Assembly: GCF_001705035.1 (NCBI RefSeq)
Contig: NZ_MCIG01000001.1
Span: 138,616-202,615, forward strand
Source: Curtobacterium sp. UCD-KPL2560
Lineage (GTDB): Bacteria > Actinomycetota > Actinomycetes > Actinomycetales > Microbacteriaceae
Length of the DNA stretch: 64,000 nt
Reading direction: 5' to 3'
Part shown: positions 7,776-17,580 of the stretch, piece after piece
Layout: each line of letters opens with the position of its first letter
How positions within the stretch are numbered: position 1 is the first letter of the stretch
Notes under the pieces: model-generated
What the model saw: the letters and a program-made list of their open reading frames with translations, nothing else
Database searches by the model: none
What the model was told of the DNA's origin: nothing
Made by a program: the position numbers and the translations under genes

Positions 7776-9350
7776 CTACTGGTACTCGGGGTGCGCCCGC
7801 AACCACGCTCGGAACTGGGCGACCGCCGCGTCGTGCTGCGCCAGCGTGTCCGAGAACACGGTCTCGCCGGTGTCCAGGTTCACGGTCACGAAGTACAGCC
7901 AGTTGCCCGTGGCCGGCTGGGTGACGGCCTTGATCGCGACGTCGCCCGGGTTCGAGATCGGTGCCGGGGGCAGCCCCTTGTGCACGTAGGTGTTGTACGG
8001 GTTGTCCGCGTCCGCGCGCTCGGCGTCGGTGGTCGTGACGGTGTGGGTGTTCCCCGTCCCGTAGGCCACCGTCGCGTCGGACTGCAGGAGCATCCCCTTG
8101 TCGAGGCGGTTCTGGAACACGCGCGCGACCTTCGGGAAGTCGTCGGCCTGGCCGGCCTCCTTCTGCACCAGCGAGGCGAAGACCACCACGCGCTCCTGGT
8201 CGGCCTCGGCGACGCCGGCGGCCTGCAGGTGCTGCTTCATGGTGTCGACCATCGACTGGAAGTACTGCTTCGCGCTCCACCCCGGGTTGATCGGGTAGGT
8301 CGCGGGGAACAGCCAGCCCTCGAGGGTCGTCACACCGGCCGGCAGACCGTACGCCTGCACGTCCTTCGCGGCCGAGGACACCTCGTCCTTGCTCAGTCCG
8401 GCCTTCGAGACCATGCCGGCCTCGATGTCCTGCAGCGCTGTGCCCTCGGGGATGACGATCGACGCCTGGACCCGGTTCTTCGTGTCCTGCAGGGCCGAGA
8501 GCGCCGACTTCGCGCTCATCTGCTTCTTCAGCTCGTACGAGCCGGGCTGGAACTGCACGTCGGGCGAGGTGAGCAGGAGCTTGTAGAACACCTTCGAGCT
8601 CTTCACGACACCGCTGCGCTGCAGGGTCTTCGCGACGTCCTCGCCGATGTCGCCCTGCTTGATCGTGATCGTCACCTTGCTCGTGCCCGAGCCGGAGTAG
8701 TCGTCGGACTCCTGCGACCCGCTGAATGCCTGCACGACCTGCTGGATCTTGGGCGCGGCGAAGGCGTACGCGCCACCACCGGCCGCCAGCACGACCGCGA
8801 CGATCACGATGCCCGCCACGAGCGGACCGCGGCGCCGCTTCGGGCGCGGTCCGCGCGGCTGACGGGAGGCTCGCCCACGCCCGCCACGACCGTCGCGTCC
8901 GTCGTCTCCCGCGCCGCCACCGCCGTGGCCGGCTCCGTCGCCGCCGTCACGTCCGGATCCTCCCGCGCCGCCGGCGCGAGCCGCACCGGCCGGGACCTCG
9001 CCGGTCAGGAGGGCCTGCACCTCGGGGTGCAGCTCGTCGTGGTCACGCGCGACGGGAGCGTCAGCGGGTGAGACGGGCCGGTCCTGCTGCTGCGCGCGGC
9101 GTCGCTGCGGCGCGGCCTCGTCCGGCGTGATCGCCTGGTGCGGCACCGGCTGCTCCTGCGGCTCCTGCTGCTGCGGAGCCCTGAGCGCCTGCTCCTGCTC
9201 CTGCTCCTGCTGGGCACGGGCCTCGGCTGCACGCGCCTCGCGGCGTGAGCGCGGTCGGACGGTGTCGGTCGGACGGTCGGAAGGCTGGTTCCGCCCCTCG
9301 GCGTCGTCGCCGGGCGCGATGATCGCGTTCCAGTCCAGGTCGTCTGCCAA
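7776..9350 (-). CDS. mltG: Endolytic murein transglycosylase MltG
   Basis: Membrane-bound lytic transglycosylase of the YceG/MltG family, which cleaves nascent peptidoglycan strands and sets glycan length. The 524-residue product has a long Gln/Ala/Gly-rich cytoplasmic region (about 1-175), one transmembrane helix ([20 protein letters not shown]), a LysM-like region and the MltG catalytic domain, with the glutamate in [12 protein letters not shown], then [23 protein letters not shown] and [16 protein letters not shown] at 9350 is chosen because GAGGA lies about six bases upstream. Downstream of ruvX, in the common alaS-ruvX-mltG order. Confidence 0.95.
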   Translation of the reverse strand: MADDLDWNAIIAPGDDAEGRNQPSDRPTDTVRPRSRREARAAEARAQQEQEQEQALRAPQQQEPQEQPVPHQAITPDEAAPQRRRAQQQDRPVSPADAPVARDHDELHPEVQALLTGEVPAGAARAGGAGGSGRDGGDGAGHGGGGAGDDGRDGRGGRGRASRQPRGPRPKRRRGPLVAGIVIVAVVLAAGGGAYAFAAPKIQQVVQAFSGSQESDDYSGSGTSKVTITIKQGDIGEDVAKTLQRSGVVKSSKVFYKLLLTSPDVQFQPGSYELKKQMSAKSALSALQDTKNRVQASIVIPEGTALQDIEAGMVSKAGLSKDEVSSAAKDVQAYGLPAGVTTLEGWLFPATYPINPGWSAKQYFQSMVDTMKQHLQAAGVAEADQERVVVFASLVQKEAGQADDFPKVARVFQNRLDKGMLLQSDATVAYGTGNTHTVTTTDAERADADNPYNTYVHKGLPPAPISNPGDVAIKAVTQPATGNWLYFVTVNLDTGETVFSDTLAQHDAAVAQFRAWLRAHPEYQ

Positions 9351-9437
9351 CAGATCCTCGGTCTCTCGGGTCGGGGTTCTCCGCCTGGGGTCGTCGGTCC
9401 GGGTACGACGGTCGGCGCGGCGTCCCGGGCCGGCCGG

Positions 9438-9881
9438 TCAGGGGAGCGTGGCGCCTGGGGCGGCGCTGGACGCGCGCTCGTGGTCGAGCGCGTGTTGCAG
9501 AATGATAACAGCGGCCGCTTGGTCGATCACGGCCCGCGACTTCTTCGTGTTCCGGCCCGCCTGGTGCAGGCCACGCTGCGCCGTGACGGTCGACAGTCGC
9601 TCGTCGACGAGCCGGACGGGTCGGTGCCGTGCCAGCCGGTCGGCGAACGCGCGGGCATCGGCCGTCGAGGCCGTGTCGTCGCCGGACATCGACAGCGGCA
9701 GCCCGACGACGATCTCGAGCACGTCGTACTCGTCGGCGATCGCGAGGATGCGACCGACGTCGGTCTTGTCGTCACGACGGACGGTCTCGACCGGGGTGGC
9801 GAGCAGCCCGTCCCGGTCGCAGACGGCGATGCCGATCCGGGCGCGCCCGACGTCGACGCCGAGTCGTCGCCCGGACCGCAT
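9438..9881 (-). CDS. ruvX: Holliday-junction resolvase-like protein RuvX/YqgF
   Basis: RNase H-fold protein of the YqgF/RuvX family, implicated in 16S rRNA 5' maturation and recombination. The 147-residue product shows the three acidic motifs: GVDVGRARIGIAVCD, EIVVGLPLSMSGD and VDERLSTVTAQ. ATG at 9881 is preceded by GAGGG at suitable spacing. The start lies 8 bp downstream of alaS, so it is co-transcribed with alaS and probably mltG. Confidence 0.95.
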   Translation of the reverse strand: MRSGRRLGVDVGRARIGIAVCDRDGLLATPVETVRRDDKTDVGRILAIADEYDVLEIVVGLPLSMSGDDTASTADARAFADRLARHRPVRLVDERLSTVTAQRGLHQAGRNTKKSRAVIDQAAAVIILQHALDHERASSAAPGATLP

Positions 9882-9889
9882 CGCCACCC

Positions 9890-12547
9890 TCAGCCCGCCA
9901 GACGCGCGGTGACGGCGCGGAGCGCGGCCGGGAGTGCCGCCGCGTCGGTCCCGCCGCCCTGGGCGAGGTCGGGCTTGCCGCCGCCACCACCGCCGAGGAC
10001 GCCGGCGGCCTCCTTGGCGAGCGGGCCCGCCTGGACACCGGCGGCGCGCGCGGCGTCGTTCGTCGCGACGATCACGACCGGCTTGCCGCTGACCACGGCG
10101 CCGAGCACGACCACGGCCGCGGCGTCGCCGAGCTGTGCACGCACGCCCGTGGCGAGGGACCGCAGCTCGTCGCCCGACTGCAGGCCGTCGACGGCCTCCG
10201 CCACGACGGTCGTCGAGCCGACGGTGGTCGCCTGCTTCGCGATGGTCGGGACGCGCTGCTGCAGGTTGGCCGACTCGAACTCCGCGATGCGCTTCTGGGC
10301 GTTCCGGAGGTCCTCCATCAGGCTCTGCACCCGCGCGGGCAGGTCGTTGCGCGGCGCCTTGAGCGCGCTGGACAGCTGCGACACGATCGTGCGCTCGGCG
10401 GCGAGGTCGCGGAAGCCCTCGAGCCCGACCAGGGCTTCGACACGACGGTTCGTCGAACCGACGCTCGACTCCCCCACGAGGTTGACGAGCCCGACCTGGG
10501 CGCTCGAGGCCACGTGCGTGCCACCGCACAGCTCGCGGGACCACGGGCCGCCGATGTCGACCATGCGGACCTCGGCGCCGTACTTCTCGCCGAACAGGGC
10601 CTGCGCACCGAGGGACTTCGCCTCGTCGAGCGGCAGCACACGCGTCGAGACCTCGAGGTCGGAGCGGATCGCGGCGTTCACGACCTCCTCGATCTCGGAG
10701 CGCGTCGCGGTGGACACCGGCTGCGACCACGAGAAGTCCAGGCGCATGTAGCCGGACTTGTTGTACGAGCCGGCCTGCAGCGCCTCGGGACCGAGGACGT
10801 CGCGGAGCGCGGCGTTGACGAGGTGCGTGGCCGAGTGCGCCTGGGTCGCACCGCGGCGGTACTCGGCATCGACGACCGTGGTCGCGGCGTCCCCGACCCC
10901 GACCTCGCCGGAGCGGACCTGCACGGTGTGGCTCCAGAGGCCGGCGACGGGGCGCTGCACGTCGAGCACCTCGAGGTCGAACCCGTTGCCGACGATCGAG
11001 CCCTGGTCGGCGTCCTGGCCACCGGACTCGGCGTACAGCGAGGTCTCGCCGAGGATCACCTCGGCGATGTCGCCGGCGACCGCACGGTCGACGCTGACCC
11101 CGCCGACGATGATGCCGAGGATCGCCGACTCGGCCTCGAGCGCGTCGTACCCGAGGAAGACCGTCTCGCCGGCAGCGCGGAAGGCGCTGTAGACGCTGAG
11201 GTCGGCGAGGGCGGTCTTCTTGCTCTTCGCGTCGGCCTTCGCGCGGGACCGCTGCTCCGACATGAGCGTCTCGAAGGCCGTGCGGTCGACGTGGACCCCG
11301 GCCTCCTCGGCCATCTCCATCGTCAGGTCGATCGGGAAGCCGAACGTGTCGTGCAGCAGGAAGGCGGTGTCCCCGCCGATCGCCGCCGCACCGTCCTGCT
11401 TCGCGCGCTCGACCGCGACGTCCAGGATCGTGGTGCCCTGCGCCAGGGTGCGGAGGAAGGTCTCCTCCTCGGCGTAGACGATCCGCGCGATGCGGTCGTA
11501 CTGCTCGGCGACCTCGGGGTAGGCGTCCTGCATGGCGTCGCGCGACGCCGGGAACAGCTCGGGGAAGGTCGCGCCCTCGACGCCGAGCAGGCGCATCGCC
11601 CGCACCGTGCGACGGAGCAGGCGGCGGAGGATGTAGCCGCGGCCCTCGTTGGACGGGGTGACGCCGTCGGCGACGAGCATGAGCGACGACCGGACGTGGT
11701 CGGCGATGACCCGCATGCGGACGTCGTCCTCGTGCACCGCACCGTACCGACGACCGGACACGGCCGCGGCACGGTCGAGCACCGGGCGGACCTGGTCGGT
11801 CTCGTACATGTTGTCGACACCCTGCTTGATGAACGCGACGCGCTCGAGGCCCATGCCGGTGTCGATGTTCTGGTTCGGCAGGTCGCCGGTGATGTCGAAG
11901 TCGATCTTCGACCGCACGTTCTGGATCTGGTACTGCATGAACACGAGGTTCCAGATCTCGACGTAGCGGTCGTCGTCGGTCGCCGGACCGCCGTCGACGC
12001 CGTACTCGGGTCCGCGGTCGAAGAAGATCTCCGAGCAGGGTCCGGCCGGGCCGGGCTGGCCGGTCGACCAGTAGTTCGTGTCCTTGCCCAGGCGCTGGAT
12101 GCGCTCGTCGGGCAGCGTGGAGTGCTGCTTCCAGAACGCGATCGCCTCGTCGTCCTCCTCGTACACCGTGACCCAGAGGTCCTCGGGGTCGAACCCGAGG
12201 CCGCCGTCCGACTCCGCCGACGTCAGGAACTCCCAGGCGTACTCGATCGCCTGCTCCTTGAAGTAGTCGCCGAACGAGAAGTTGCCGTTCATCTGGAAGA
12301 ACGTGCCGTGCCGCGGGGTCTTGCCGACCTCCTCGATGTCGTTCGTGCGGATGCACTTCTGCACGCTCGTCGCACGACGGTACGGCGCCGGCACGAGACC
12401 GGTGAGGTACGGGATGAACGGCACCATGCCCGCGACGGTGAACAGGAGCGACGGGTCGTCCGAGACGAGCGACGCGGACGGGACGACGGTGTGGCCGCGG
12501 TCACCGAAGAACTGGAGCCAACGGCGGCGGATCTCTGCGGTCTGCAT
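9890..12547 (-). CDS. alaS: Alanyl-tRNA synthetase
   Basis: Class II synthetase charging tRNA-Ala, with a separate editing domain. The 885-residue length is typical. The N-terminal catalytic core begins MQTAEIRRRWLQFFGDRGHT; the linker has GRGYILRRLLRR. The editing domain shows the zinc-site motifs HSATHLVNAALR and CGGTHV. The C-terminal C-Ala domain contains GGGGGGKPDLAQGGG. It heads the alaS-ruvX-mltG run. Confidence 0.98.
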   Translation of the reverse strand: MQTAEIRRRWLQFFGDRGHTVVPSASLVSDDPSLLFTVAGMVPFIPYLTGLVPAPYRRATSVQKCIRTNDIEEVGKTPRHGTFFQMNGNFSFGDYFKEQAIEYAWEFLTSAESDGGLGFDPEDLWVTVYEEDDEAIAFWKQHSTLPDERIQRLGKDTNYWSTGQPGPAGPCSEIFFDRGPEYGVDGGPATDDDRYVEIWNLVFMQYQIQNVRSKIDFDITGDLPNQNIDTGMGLERVAFIKQGVDNMYETDQVRPVLDRAAAVSGRRYGAVHEDDVRMRVIADHVRSSLMLVADGVTPSNEGRGYILRRLLRRTVRAMRLLGVEGATFPELFPASRDAMQDAYPEVAEQYDRIARIVYAEEETFLRTLAQGTTILDVAVERAKQDGAAAIGGDTAFLLHDTFGFPIDLTMEMAEEAGVHVDRTAFETLMSEQRSRAKADAKSKKTALADLSVYSAFRAAGETVFLGYDALEAESAILGIIVGGVSVDRAVAGDIAEVILGETSLYAESGGQDADQGSIVGNGFDLEVLDVQRPVAGLWSHTVQVRSGEVGVGDAATTVVDAEYRRGATQAHSATHLVNAALRDVLGPEALQAGSYNKSGYMRLDFSWSQPVSTATRSEIEEVVNAAIRSDLEVSTRVLPLDEAKSLGAQALFGEKYGAEVRMVDIGGPWSRELCGGTHVASSAQVGLVNLVGESSVGSTNRRVEALVGLEGFRDLAAERTIVSQLSSALKAPRNDLPARVQSLMEDLRNAQKRIAEFESANLQQRVPTIAKQATTVGSTTVVAEAVDGLQSGDELRSLATGVRAQLGDAAAVVVLGAVVSGKPVVIVATNDAARAAGVQAGPLAKEAAGVLGGGGGGKPDLAQGGGTDAAALPAALRAVTARLAG

Positions 12548-12634
12548 GGTGCTTCCTGATTCAGGTCGGCGGGAGGGTCGTGCGGTGCACGGGTCGTGCG
12601 GTGACGCGGTCGCTGGCGGGTCGCCCCGCGGGGG

Positions 12635-12817
12635 TCAGGCGTCGGTGCGGAGCTCGGCCTCGCGCGAGCGGTAGCCGTCGGCCACGGCGCCGGTGAAGGC
12701 CTTCGTGCGCGCGTCCACGTCGGCGAAGAAGCGGGCACCACCGGGCGTGTGGGCGATCCGGTGCGCAGCGGCGAAGCCGATGACGATGCCGACGGCGACG
12801 AAGACCAGCTGCTTCAC
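12635..12817 (-). CDS. Small membrane protein, function unknown, between alaS and rpsD
   Basis: A 60-residue protein starting with a single hydrophobic helix (VFVAVGIVIGFAAAHRIA) and continuing with a polar, amphipathic segment (FADVDARTKAFTGAVADGY). The GTG start follows a GGGAGAGG ribosome-binding site and a TAGACT -10 box. It sits between alaS and rpsD, an arrangement I associate with Microbacteriaceae, but I cannot assign a function. The helix plus short cytoplasmic tail would suit a membrane scaffold or regulatory micro-protein. Confidence 0.75.
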   Translation of the reverse strand: MKQLVFVAVGIVIGFAAAHRIAHTPGGARFFADVDARTKAFTGAVADGYRSREAELRTDA

Positions 12818-12862
12818 GGTGCCTCTCCCTCTCGCGCACGCGGGCGGTTGCGTGCGCCGACG

Positions 12863-12868
12863 AGTCTA
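12863..12868 (-). promoter_or_regulatory. -10 box TAGACT for the 60-aa membrane protein gene
   Basis: Found in the same 14-base context (CCGCTAGACTCGTC) as the efp promoter. Predicted transcription start is near 12856, about 40 bases before the GTG start and downstream of the rpsD terminator hairpin. Confidence 0.5.
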
Positions 12869-12893
12869 GCGGCGGGACGTCCCGGGAACGCAG

Positions 12894-12931
12894 AACGGCG
12901 GGCCGCCCTCCTGAGAGGACGACCCGCCGTT
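12894..12931 (-). terminator. Hairpin terminator downstream of rpsD
   Basis: AACGGCGGG (12894-12902) pairs with CCCGCCGTT (12923-12931), with further pairing of CCTC and GAGG inside. It lies 17 bp past the rpsD stop codon. There is no T-run, as is usual for high-GC actinobacterial terminators. Confidence 0.7.
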
Positions 12932-12947
12932 CGGGGTGATCAGGTGA

Positions 12948-13577
12948 TCAGCGAGCTGCGTAGTACTCGACGACGAGCTGCACTTCACAGGTCACGGGGA
13001 CCTCGGCGCGCTTCGGGCGACGGACCAGGCGGGCCTGGAGCTTCTCGATCTCGACCTCGAGGTAGCCCGGGACCTTCGGGAGGACCTCGAGGTGGCCACC
13101 GGCGGCGGCGACCTGGAGGGGCTCGAGGGACTCGGAGCGCTGCTTGACGTGGATCATCTGGCCCTCCTTCACGCGGAAGGAGGGGCGGTCGACGAGCTTG
13201 CCGTCGACCATGATGTGGCGGTGCACGATCAGCTGACGGGCCTGCGCGGTGGTGCGGGCGAAGCCGGCACGGAGCACGAGGGCGTCGAGGCGCTGCTCGA
13301 GGAGCTCGACCAGGTTCTCACCGGTCAGGCCCTTCGTCTTGCGGGCCTCTTCGAAGACGATGCGGAGCTGCTTCTCGCGGATGCCGTACTGGGCGCGCAG
13401 ACGCTGCTTCTCACGGAGGCGGACGGCGTAGTCGCTGTCCGCACGACGGCGGGTGCGGCCGTGCTCACCGGGGCCGTAGGGGCGCTTCTCGAGGTACCGG
13501 GCCGCCTTCGGCGTCAGCGGGATGCCGAGGGCGCGCGACAGGCGGGTCTTGCTACGGGTGCGTGACTTGGTAGACAC
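12948..13577 (-). CDS. rpsD: 30S ribosomal protein S4
   Basis: Primary 16S rRNA-binding protein of the 30S body. The 209-residue product contains the S4 RNA-binding domain with LEQRLDALVLRAGFARTT and QARQLIVHRHIMVDGK, plus the C-terminal VEYYAAR. It lacks the N-terminal zinc-binding cysteines, so it is the C- (zinc-independent) form. GTG at 13577 follows AAAAGGA. It stands alone rather than in an alpha operon, with a 260-bp upstream gap that may hold a long regulatory leader. Confidence 0.97.
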   Translation of the reverse strand: MSTKSRTRSKTRLSRALGIPLTPKAARYLEKRPYGPGEHGRTRRRADSDYAVRLREKQRLRAQYGIREKQLRIVFEEARKTKGLTGENLVELLEQRLDALVLRAGFARTTAQARQLIVHRHIMVDGKLVDRPSFRVKEGQMIHVKQRSESLEPLQVAAAGGHLEVLPKVPGYLEVEIEKLQARLVRRPKRAEVPVTCEVQLVVEYYAAR

Positions 13578-13789
13578 AGGGTCCTTTTCTCTGTCTGAAC
13601 TGAATACTCGAGGGGCACCGGACGCGCGCTCGACGAACGGACGCGGTCGGACCCGACGACGGGATCCAGAGGGATGAGCCTGTGGGATCGGACGGCTACA
13701 GTCCGAACCCTGTCCGCGTGGCACCGGAGACCGGTGGACACTCTGTCCTCGACGCAGCCGCACGCGAGGACCGGGACGTGGGCTCGTCA

Positions 13790-13795
13790 ACGATA
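13790..13795 (-). promoter_or_regulatory. Candidate -10 box TATCGT for rpsD
   Basis: TATCGT lies about 210 bases upstream of the rpsD start codon and 42 bases past the rarA stop codon. If used, rpsD would carry a leader of roughly 205 nt. The rest of 13578-13837 contains no ORF I can support. Confidence 0.35.
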
Positions 13796-13837
13796 GCAGC
13801 AACCGCGGCCCGGCGCAGGACGCCGGTGTCGGCGTGG

Positions 13838-15238
13838 CTACTCGCCGCGGGTGATCTTCCGGAGCCGCTCGAGCCGCGGGCCGAGCTCGCGCTCGAAGCC
13901 GTTGCCGGTGGGCGTGTAGTACTCGGTGCCGTCGAGCGCGTCGGGCAGGTACTGCTGACGCGCCACACCGTGCTCGGCGTCGTGCGAGTAGACGTAGCCC
14001 TTGCCGTGCCCGAGGCGCTTCGCCCCCGGGTAGTGCGCGTCGCGCAGGTGCGGCGGCACGACCCCCATGCGACCGGCCTTGACGTCGGCCACCGCGGCGT
14101 TCACCCCGTTGTACGCGGCGTTCGACTTCGGCGCGGTCGCCAGGTAGACGACCGCCTCGGCCAGGGGGATGCGCCCCTCGGGCATGCCGATGAGCTGCAC
14201 CGCCTGCGCGGCGGCGACCGCGATCGGCAGCGCCTGCGGGTCCGCCATGCCGATGTCCTCGGACGCCGAGATGATGATGCGACGAGCGATGAAGCGCGGG
14301 TCCTCCCCCGCCTCGATCATGCGGGCCAGGTAGTGCAGCGCGGCGTCGACGTCGCTCCCCCGCACCGACTTGATGAACGCGCTGATGACGTCGTAGTGCT
14401 CGTCGCCCTGTCGGTCGTAGCGCAGCAGGGCACGGTCGACCGCGGCGGCGACCGTGTCGGCGTCCACCAGCGGCACGGTGTCGACCCCGTCGAGCGCGGG
14501 GCCGTCCGCGTCGTCGTCCTCGTGCAGCGACGTGGCCGAGGCCGCCGCGGCCTCGAGCGCCGTGAGGGCGCGGCGGGCGTCGCCGGACGAGAGCCGCACG
14601 ATGGCCGCCCGGGCGTCGTCGCCGAGCACGACCGAACCGCCGAGGCCGCGCGGGTCCTCGACGGCACGGTCGACGAGCATGCCGAGGTCCTCGTCGGTGA
14701 GCGGCTTGAGCGTGAGCAGGAGCGACCGGGAGAGCAGCGGCGAGATCACCGAGAACGACGGGTTCTCGGTCGTCGCTGCGATGAGGATGACCCACCCGTT
14801 CTCGACCCCGGGGAGCAGCGCGTCCTGCTGGGCCTTGCTGAAGCGGTGGATCTCGTCGAGGAACAGGACCGTCGTCGATCCGTACAGGTCGCGGTGGGTC
14901 AGGGCCTTCTCCATGACCTCGCGCACGTCCTTGACGCCCGCGGTCACCGCCGAGAGCTCGACGAACTCGCGCCCGGACTGCCGGGCGATCGCCTGCGCCA
15001 GGGTCGTCTTGCCGGTGCCGGGAGGACCCCACAGGATCACCGAGACCCCACCGGGGTTCTCACGGGTGCCGGACGCGAGCTGCACGAGCGGGCTGCCGCG
15101 TCCGAGCAGGTGCTGTTGCCCGGCCACCTCGTCGAGGCTGGTCGGGCGCATCCGCACCGCGAGCGGGACGGACCCCTGTGCCAGGCCCGCGCGCCCACCC
15201 GTGGTGGGCGCACGCATCCCCGATCGATCCGCTGCCAT
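13838..15238 (-). CDS. rarA: Replication-associated recombination protein A (RarA/MgsA AAA ATPase)
   Basis: Clamp-loader-like AAA+ ATPase acting at stalled replication forks. The ~466-residue product has [20 protein letters not shown] at the start of the core, Walker [12 protein letters not shown], Walker [15 protein letters not shown] and [11 protein letters not shown]. The C-terminal MgsA region includes [18 protein letters not shown] and [20 protein letters not shown] at 15238 is preferred because TACGAT lies seven bases upstream, fitting a leaderless start; ATG at 15217 is an alternative. Divergent from the cyclophilin gene. Confidence 0.94.
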   Translation of the reverse strand: MAADRSGMRAPTTGGRAGLAQGSVPLAVRMRPTSLDEVAGQQHLLGRGSPLVQLASGTRENPGGVSVILWGPPGTGKTTLAQAIARQSGREFVELSAVTAGVKDVREVMEKALTHRDLYGSTTVLFLDEIHRFSKAQQDALLPGVENGWVILIAATTENPSFSVISPLLSRSLLLTLKPLTDEDLGMLVDRAVEDPRGLGGSVVLGDDARAAIVRLSSGDARRALTALEAAAASATSLHEDDDADGPALDGVDTVPLVDADTVAAAVDRALLRYDRQGDEHYDVISAFIKSVRGSDVDAALHYLARMIEAGEDPRFIARRIIISASEDIGMADPQALPIAVAAAQAVQLIGMPEGRIPLAEAVVYLATAPKSNAAYNGVNAAVADVKAGRMGVVPPHLRDAHYPGAKRLGHGKGYVYSHDAEHGVARQQYLPDALDGTEYYTPTGNGFERELGPRLERLRKITRGE

Positions 15239-15245
15239 GCAGACG

Positions 15246-15251
15246 ATCGTA
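15246..15251 (-). promoter_or_regulatory. -10 box TACGAT, predicted leaderless start of rarA
   Basis: Seven bases separate the hexamer from the ATG at 15238, so transcription should start at the A of the start codon. No Shine-Dalgarno sequence is present. Confidence 0.5.
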
Positions 15252-15306
15252 GGCCGACCCACCGACGGGGGGCGCGCCTCCAGGCCGGGCGCACCGCGCC
15301 GTCCGC

Positions 15307-15312
15307 TACGCT
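15307..15312 (+). promoter_or_regulatory. -10 box TACGCT for the cyclophilin gene
   Basis: Context TCCGCTACGCTCGTCGG matches the CCGCTAnnCT pattern seen at other promoters in the window. Transcription would start near 15319, giving a short leader with GAGAGG at 15329-15334. Confidence 0.45.
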
Positions 15313-15347
15313 CGTCGGCACACTCGACGAGAGGTCCGACCAGCACC

Positions 15348-16157
15348 GTGGCACCGAAGAACCAGTCGCGCGACAACCGCGAGGCGCGCGAGCGGCTCCG
15401 TCTGTACCAGGCCCGTCAGGGCCTCCACGAGCGGCAGCGACGCCGGCGTGTCCGGGACGACACGGTCGGGATCGTGGTTCTGGTGCTCGTCGCCGCGCTC
15501 GCGACCGGGTCGCAGCTCGCCTTCGCCGGCACGCACCGATCGGCCGGAGCGGACGCGAGTGCGTCGGCCACCGCCACGCCGACACCGTCCGCGAGCGCGG
15601 CCGGCAACACCGGCGACGTCCCGAGCAAGCGCATCGCGAAGGGCGCCACCTGGACCGGCACGCTGACGCTGAACAAGACCGTCGACCTCGGCATCGAGCT
15701 CGACGGTGCGGCGGCCCCGCAGGCGGCGAGCGTCGAGATCGACCTCATCCGCAAGCAGTTCTACACGGGGACGACCTGCCACCGGTTGGCTGACGGCGCC
15801 GACCTCCGCTTCCTGCAGTGCGGGTCGGCGAACGGCGACGGCACCGGTGACGCCGGGTTCCAGTACGGCCCGCTCGAGAACGTCCCGGCCGACGGGAAGT
15901 ACGCGACCGGCGACATCGCGATCGCCCGCGGGGCCTCGCCGTACTCGCAGTCCACGCAGTTCTTCATCGTCTACGGCGACACCACGCTCGACGGCTCGAC
16001 CGGCGGCTACACGGTCGTCGGCAAGGTCACGAGCGGTCTCGACGCGCTCGAGTCGACGATCACGTCGAAGGGCGTCCAGGACCCCGGGGCGGACGGCACG
16101 GGGAAGCCGAAGGTCGCCACCACGATCACCGGTGCGACCATCCGCGAGGAGCAGTAG
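15348..16157 (+). CDS. Membrane-anchored cyclophilin-type peptidyl-prolyl cis-trans isomerase
   Basis: Catalyses proline isomerisation in extracytoplasmic proteins. The 269-residue product has a basic, charged N-terminus, one transmembrane helix (about residues 42-62, [20 protein letters not shown]), a Ser/Thr/Ala linker and a cyclophilin domain (about 95-269) with [27 protein letters not shown] and [16 protein letters not shown] at 15348 is the first start after the ribosome-binding site, whose spacing (13 bases) is somewhat long. Upstream of the DUF349 gene on the same strand. Confidence 0.92.
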   Translation: MAPKNQSRDNREARERLRLYQARQGLHERQRRRRVRDDTVGIVVLVLVAALATGSQLAFAGTHRSAGADASASATATPTPSASAAGNTGDVPSKRIAKGATWTGTLTLNKTVDLGIELDGAAAPQAASVEIDLIRKQFYTGTTCHRLADGADLRFLQCGSANGDGTGDAGFQYGPLENVPADGKYATGDIAIARGASPYSQSTQFFIVYGDTTLDGSTGGYTVVGKVTSGLDALESTITSKGVQDPGADGTGKPKVATTITGATIREEQ

Positions 16158-16269
16158 TCCACAGGTCCCCGTCACGGCGGGCCGCTGGGGCCGTCCGTGC
16201 AATAGGCTGACGACCTGACCGTGCCGACGGTGACGTCGGCGATGCACTACCACGATCGAGGCGAGACCT

Positions 16270-17502
16270 GTGGGACCTGACGAAGCAACGACCTGGGGCC
16301 GGGTCGACGAGAACGGGACGGTGTACGTCCGGTACGAGGACACCGAGAAGGCGGTCGGTGAGTACCCGGACGCCACCCCGGACGAAGCGCTCGCGTACTT
16401 CGCGCGCAAGTACGCCGACCTCGAGGGCCAGGTGAAGATCGCCGAGCAGCGCGCCAAGGGCGGTGCCTCGGCGAACGACGTCTCGCGGAGCGTCGAGCAC
16501 CTGCGCGCCCAGGTGGCCGAGGCCCGGGTCGTCGGCGACCTGAAGTCGCTCGAGACCCGCGTCGCGGCGCTGTCCGAGCAGGTCGGCTCCCTGACCGCGG
16601 AGCAGGCTGCCCAGGCGCAGCAGGCCCTCACCGAAGCCCTCGCGCACCGCACCGCACTGGTCGAGGAGGCCGAGGCGCTGGCCGCGGTCGACCCCGCCCG
16701 TGCGCAGTGGAAGCAGATCACGGCGCAGCTCGACGACGTCTTCGCACGCTGGCAGCAGCACCAGCACGACGGCCCGCGTCTGCCCAAGAACGAGGCGAAC
16801 GAGCTGTGGAAGCGTTTCCGTGCCGCCCGCTCGACCGTCGACCAGCACCGCCGTGCGTTCTACTCGGAGCTCGACGCGCAGCACCGCGACGCCCGCACCC
16901 GCAAGCAGGAGCTCGTCCAGCAGGCCGAGGCCCTCGCGTCGCGCGGTGCCGACGGGATCCCCGCCTACCGCGAGCTGCTCGACGACTGGAAGCGCGCCGG
17001 ACGCGCCGGGAAGCGTCACGACGACGCGCTCTGGGCACGGTTCAAGGCCGCCGGCGACGTGCTGTTCGAGCAGCGCCACGCCGAGGTCGCGGTCGAGAAC
17101 GAGGAGTTCTCCGCGAACCTGGTCGCCAAGCAGGCCCTCCTCACCGAGGCCGAGCCGCTCCTGCAGCAGACCGACCGGGTCGCCGCACGCCGGACCCTGA
17201 CCGACATCCAGCGTCGCTGGGACGAGATCGGCAAGGTCCCCCGCGGTGACGTGCGCCGGATCGAGGACCGCCTCCGCGCCGTCGAGGACCACGTGCGGAG
17301 CCTCGAGGACCAGCACTGGAAGTCCTCCGACCCGGAGCGCAAGGCCCGACAGACCGGCCTCGCGAGCCAGCTCGAGGACGCCATCGGCAAGCTCGAGGCC
17401 GAGCTCGCCGACGCGCGTGCGACCGGTGACGCCCGCAAGATCAAGGACGCGCAGGAAGCCCTGGACGCCCGCCGGATCTGGCTCGACGCACTGGGCGGCT
17501 GA
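16270..17502 (+). CDS. DUF349 domain-containing protein
   Basis: A 410-residue, largely helical protein made of repeated DUF349 modules. Conserved-looking segments are WKQITAQLDDVFARWQQH, ANELWKRFRAARSTVDQHR, DDWKRAGRAGKRHDDALWAR and RRWDEIGKVPRGDVRRIEDR. The N-terminal ~60 residues form a small WGRVDENGTVYVR domain, which is common in actinobacterial members. The biochemical role is not established; long charged coiled-coil character suggests a scaffold or nucleic-acid-associated function. GTG at 16270 follows GAGGCGAG. It ends 14 bp before a very strong bidirectional terminator. Confidence 0.9.
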   Translation: MGPDEATTWGRVDENGTVYVRYEDTEKAVGEYPDATPDEALAYFARKYADLEGQVKIAEQRAKGGASANDVSRSVEHLRAQVAEARVVGDLKSLETRVAALSEQVGSLTAEQAAQAQQALTEALAHRTALVEEAEALAAVDPARAQWKQITAQLDDVFARWQQHQHDGPRLPKNEANELWKRFRAARSTVDQHRRAFYSELDAQHRDARTRKQELVQQAEALASRGADGIPAYRELLDDWKRAGRAGKRHDDALWARFKAAGDVLFEQRHAEVAVENEEFSANLVAKQALLTEAEPLLQQTDRVAARRTLTDIQRRWDEIGKVPRGDVRRIEDRLRAVEDHVRSLEDQHWKSSDPERKARQTGLASQLEDAIGKLEAELADARATGDARKIKDAQEALDARRIWLDALGG

Positions 17503-17516
17503 CACCACCCCGGACG

Positions 17517-17560
17517 ACGCAGGAGGCCCCGTGACCGATCGGTCACGGGGCCTCCTGCGT
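17517..17560. terminator. Perfect 44-bp palindrome, bidirectional terminator
   Basis: Two 22-base arms meet at a central GATC, with no mismatch. It lies between the convergent DUF349 and ribF genes, so it can terminate both. No T-tract follows in either direction. Confidence 0.85.
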
Positions 17561-17580
17561 TGCGGACCGCCTCCGGGAAG

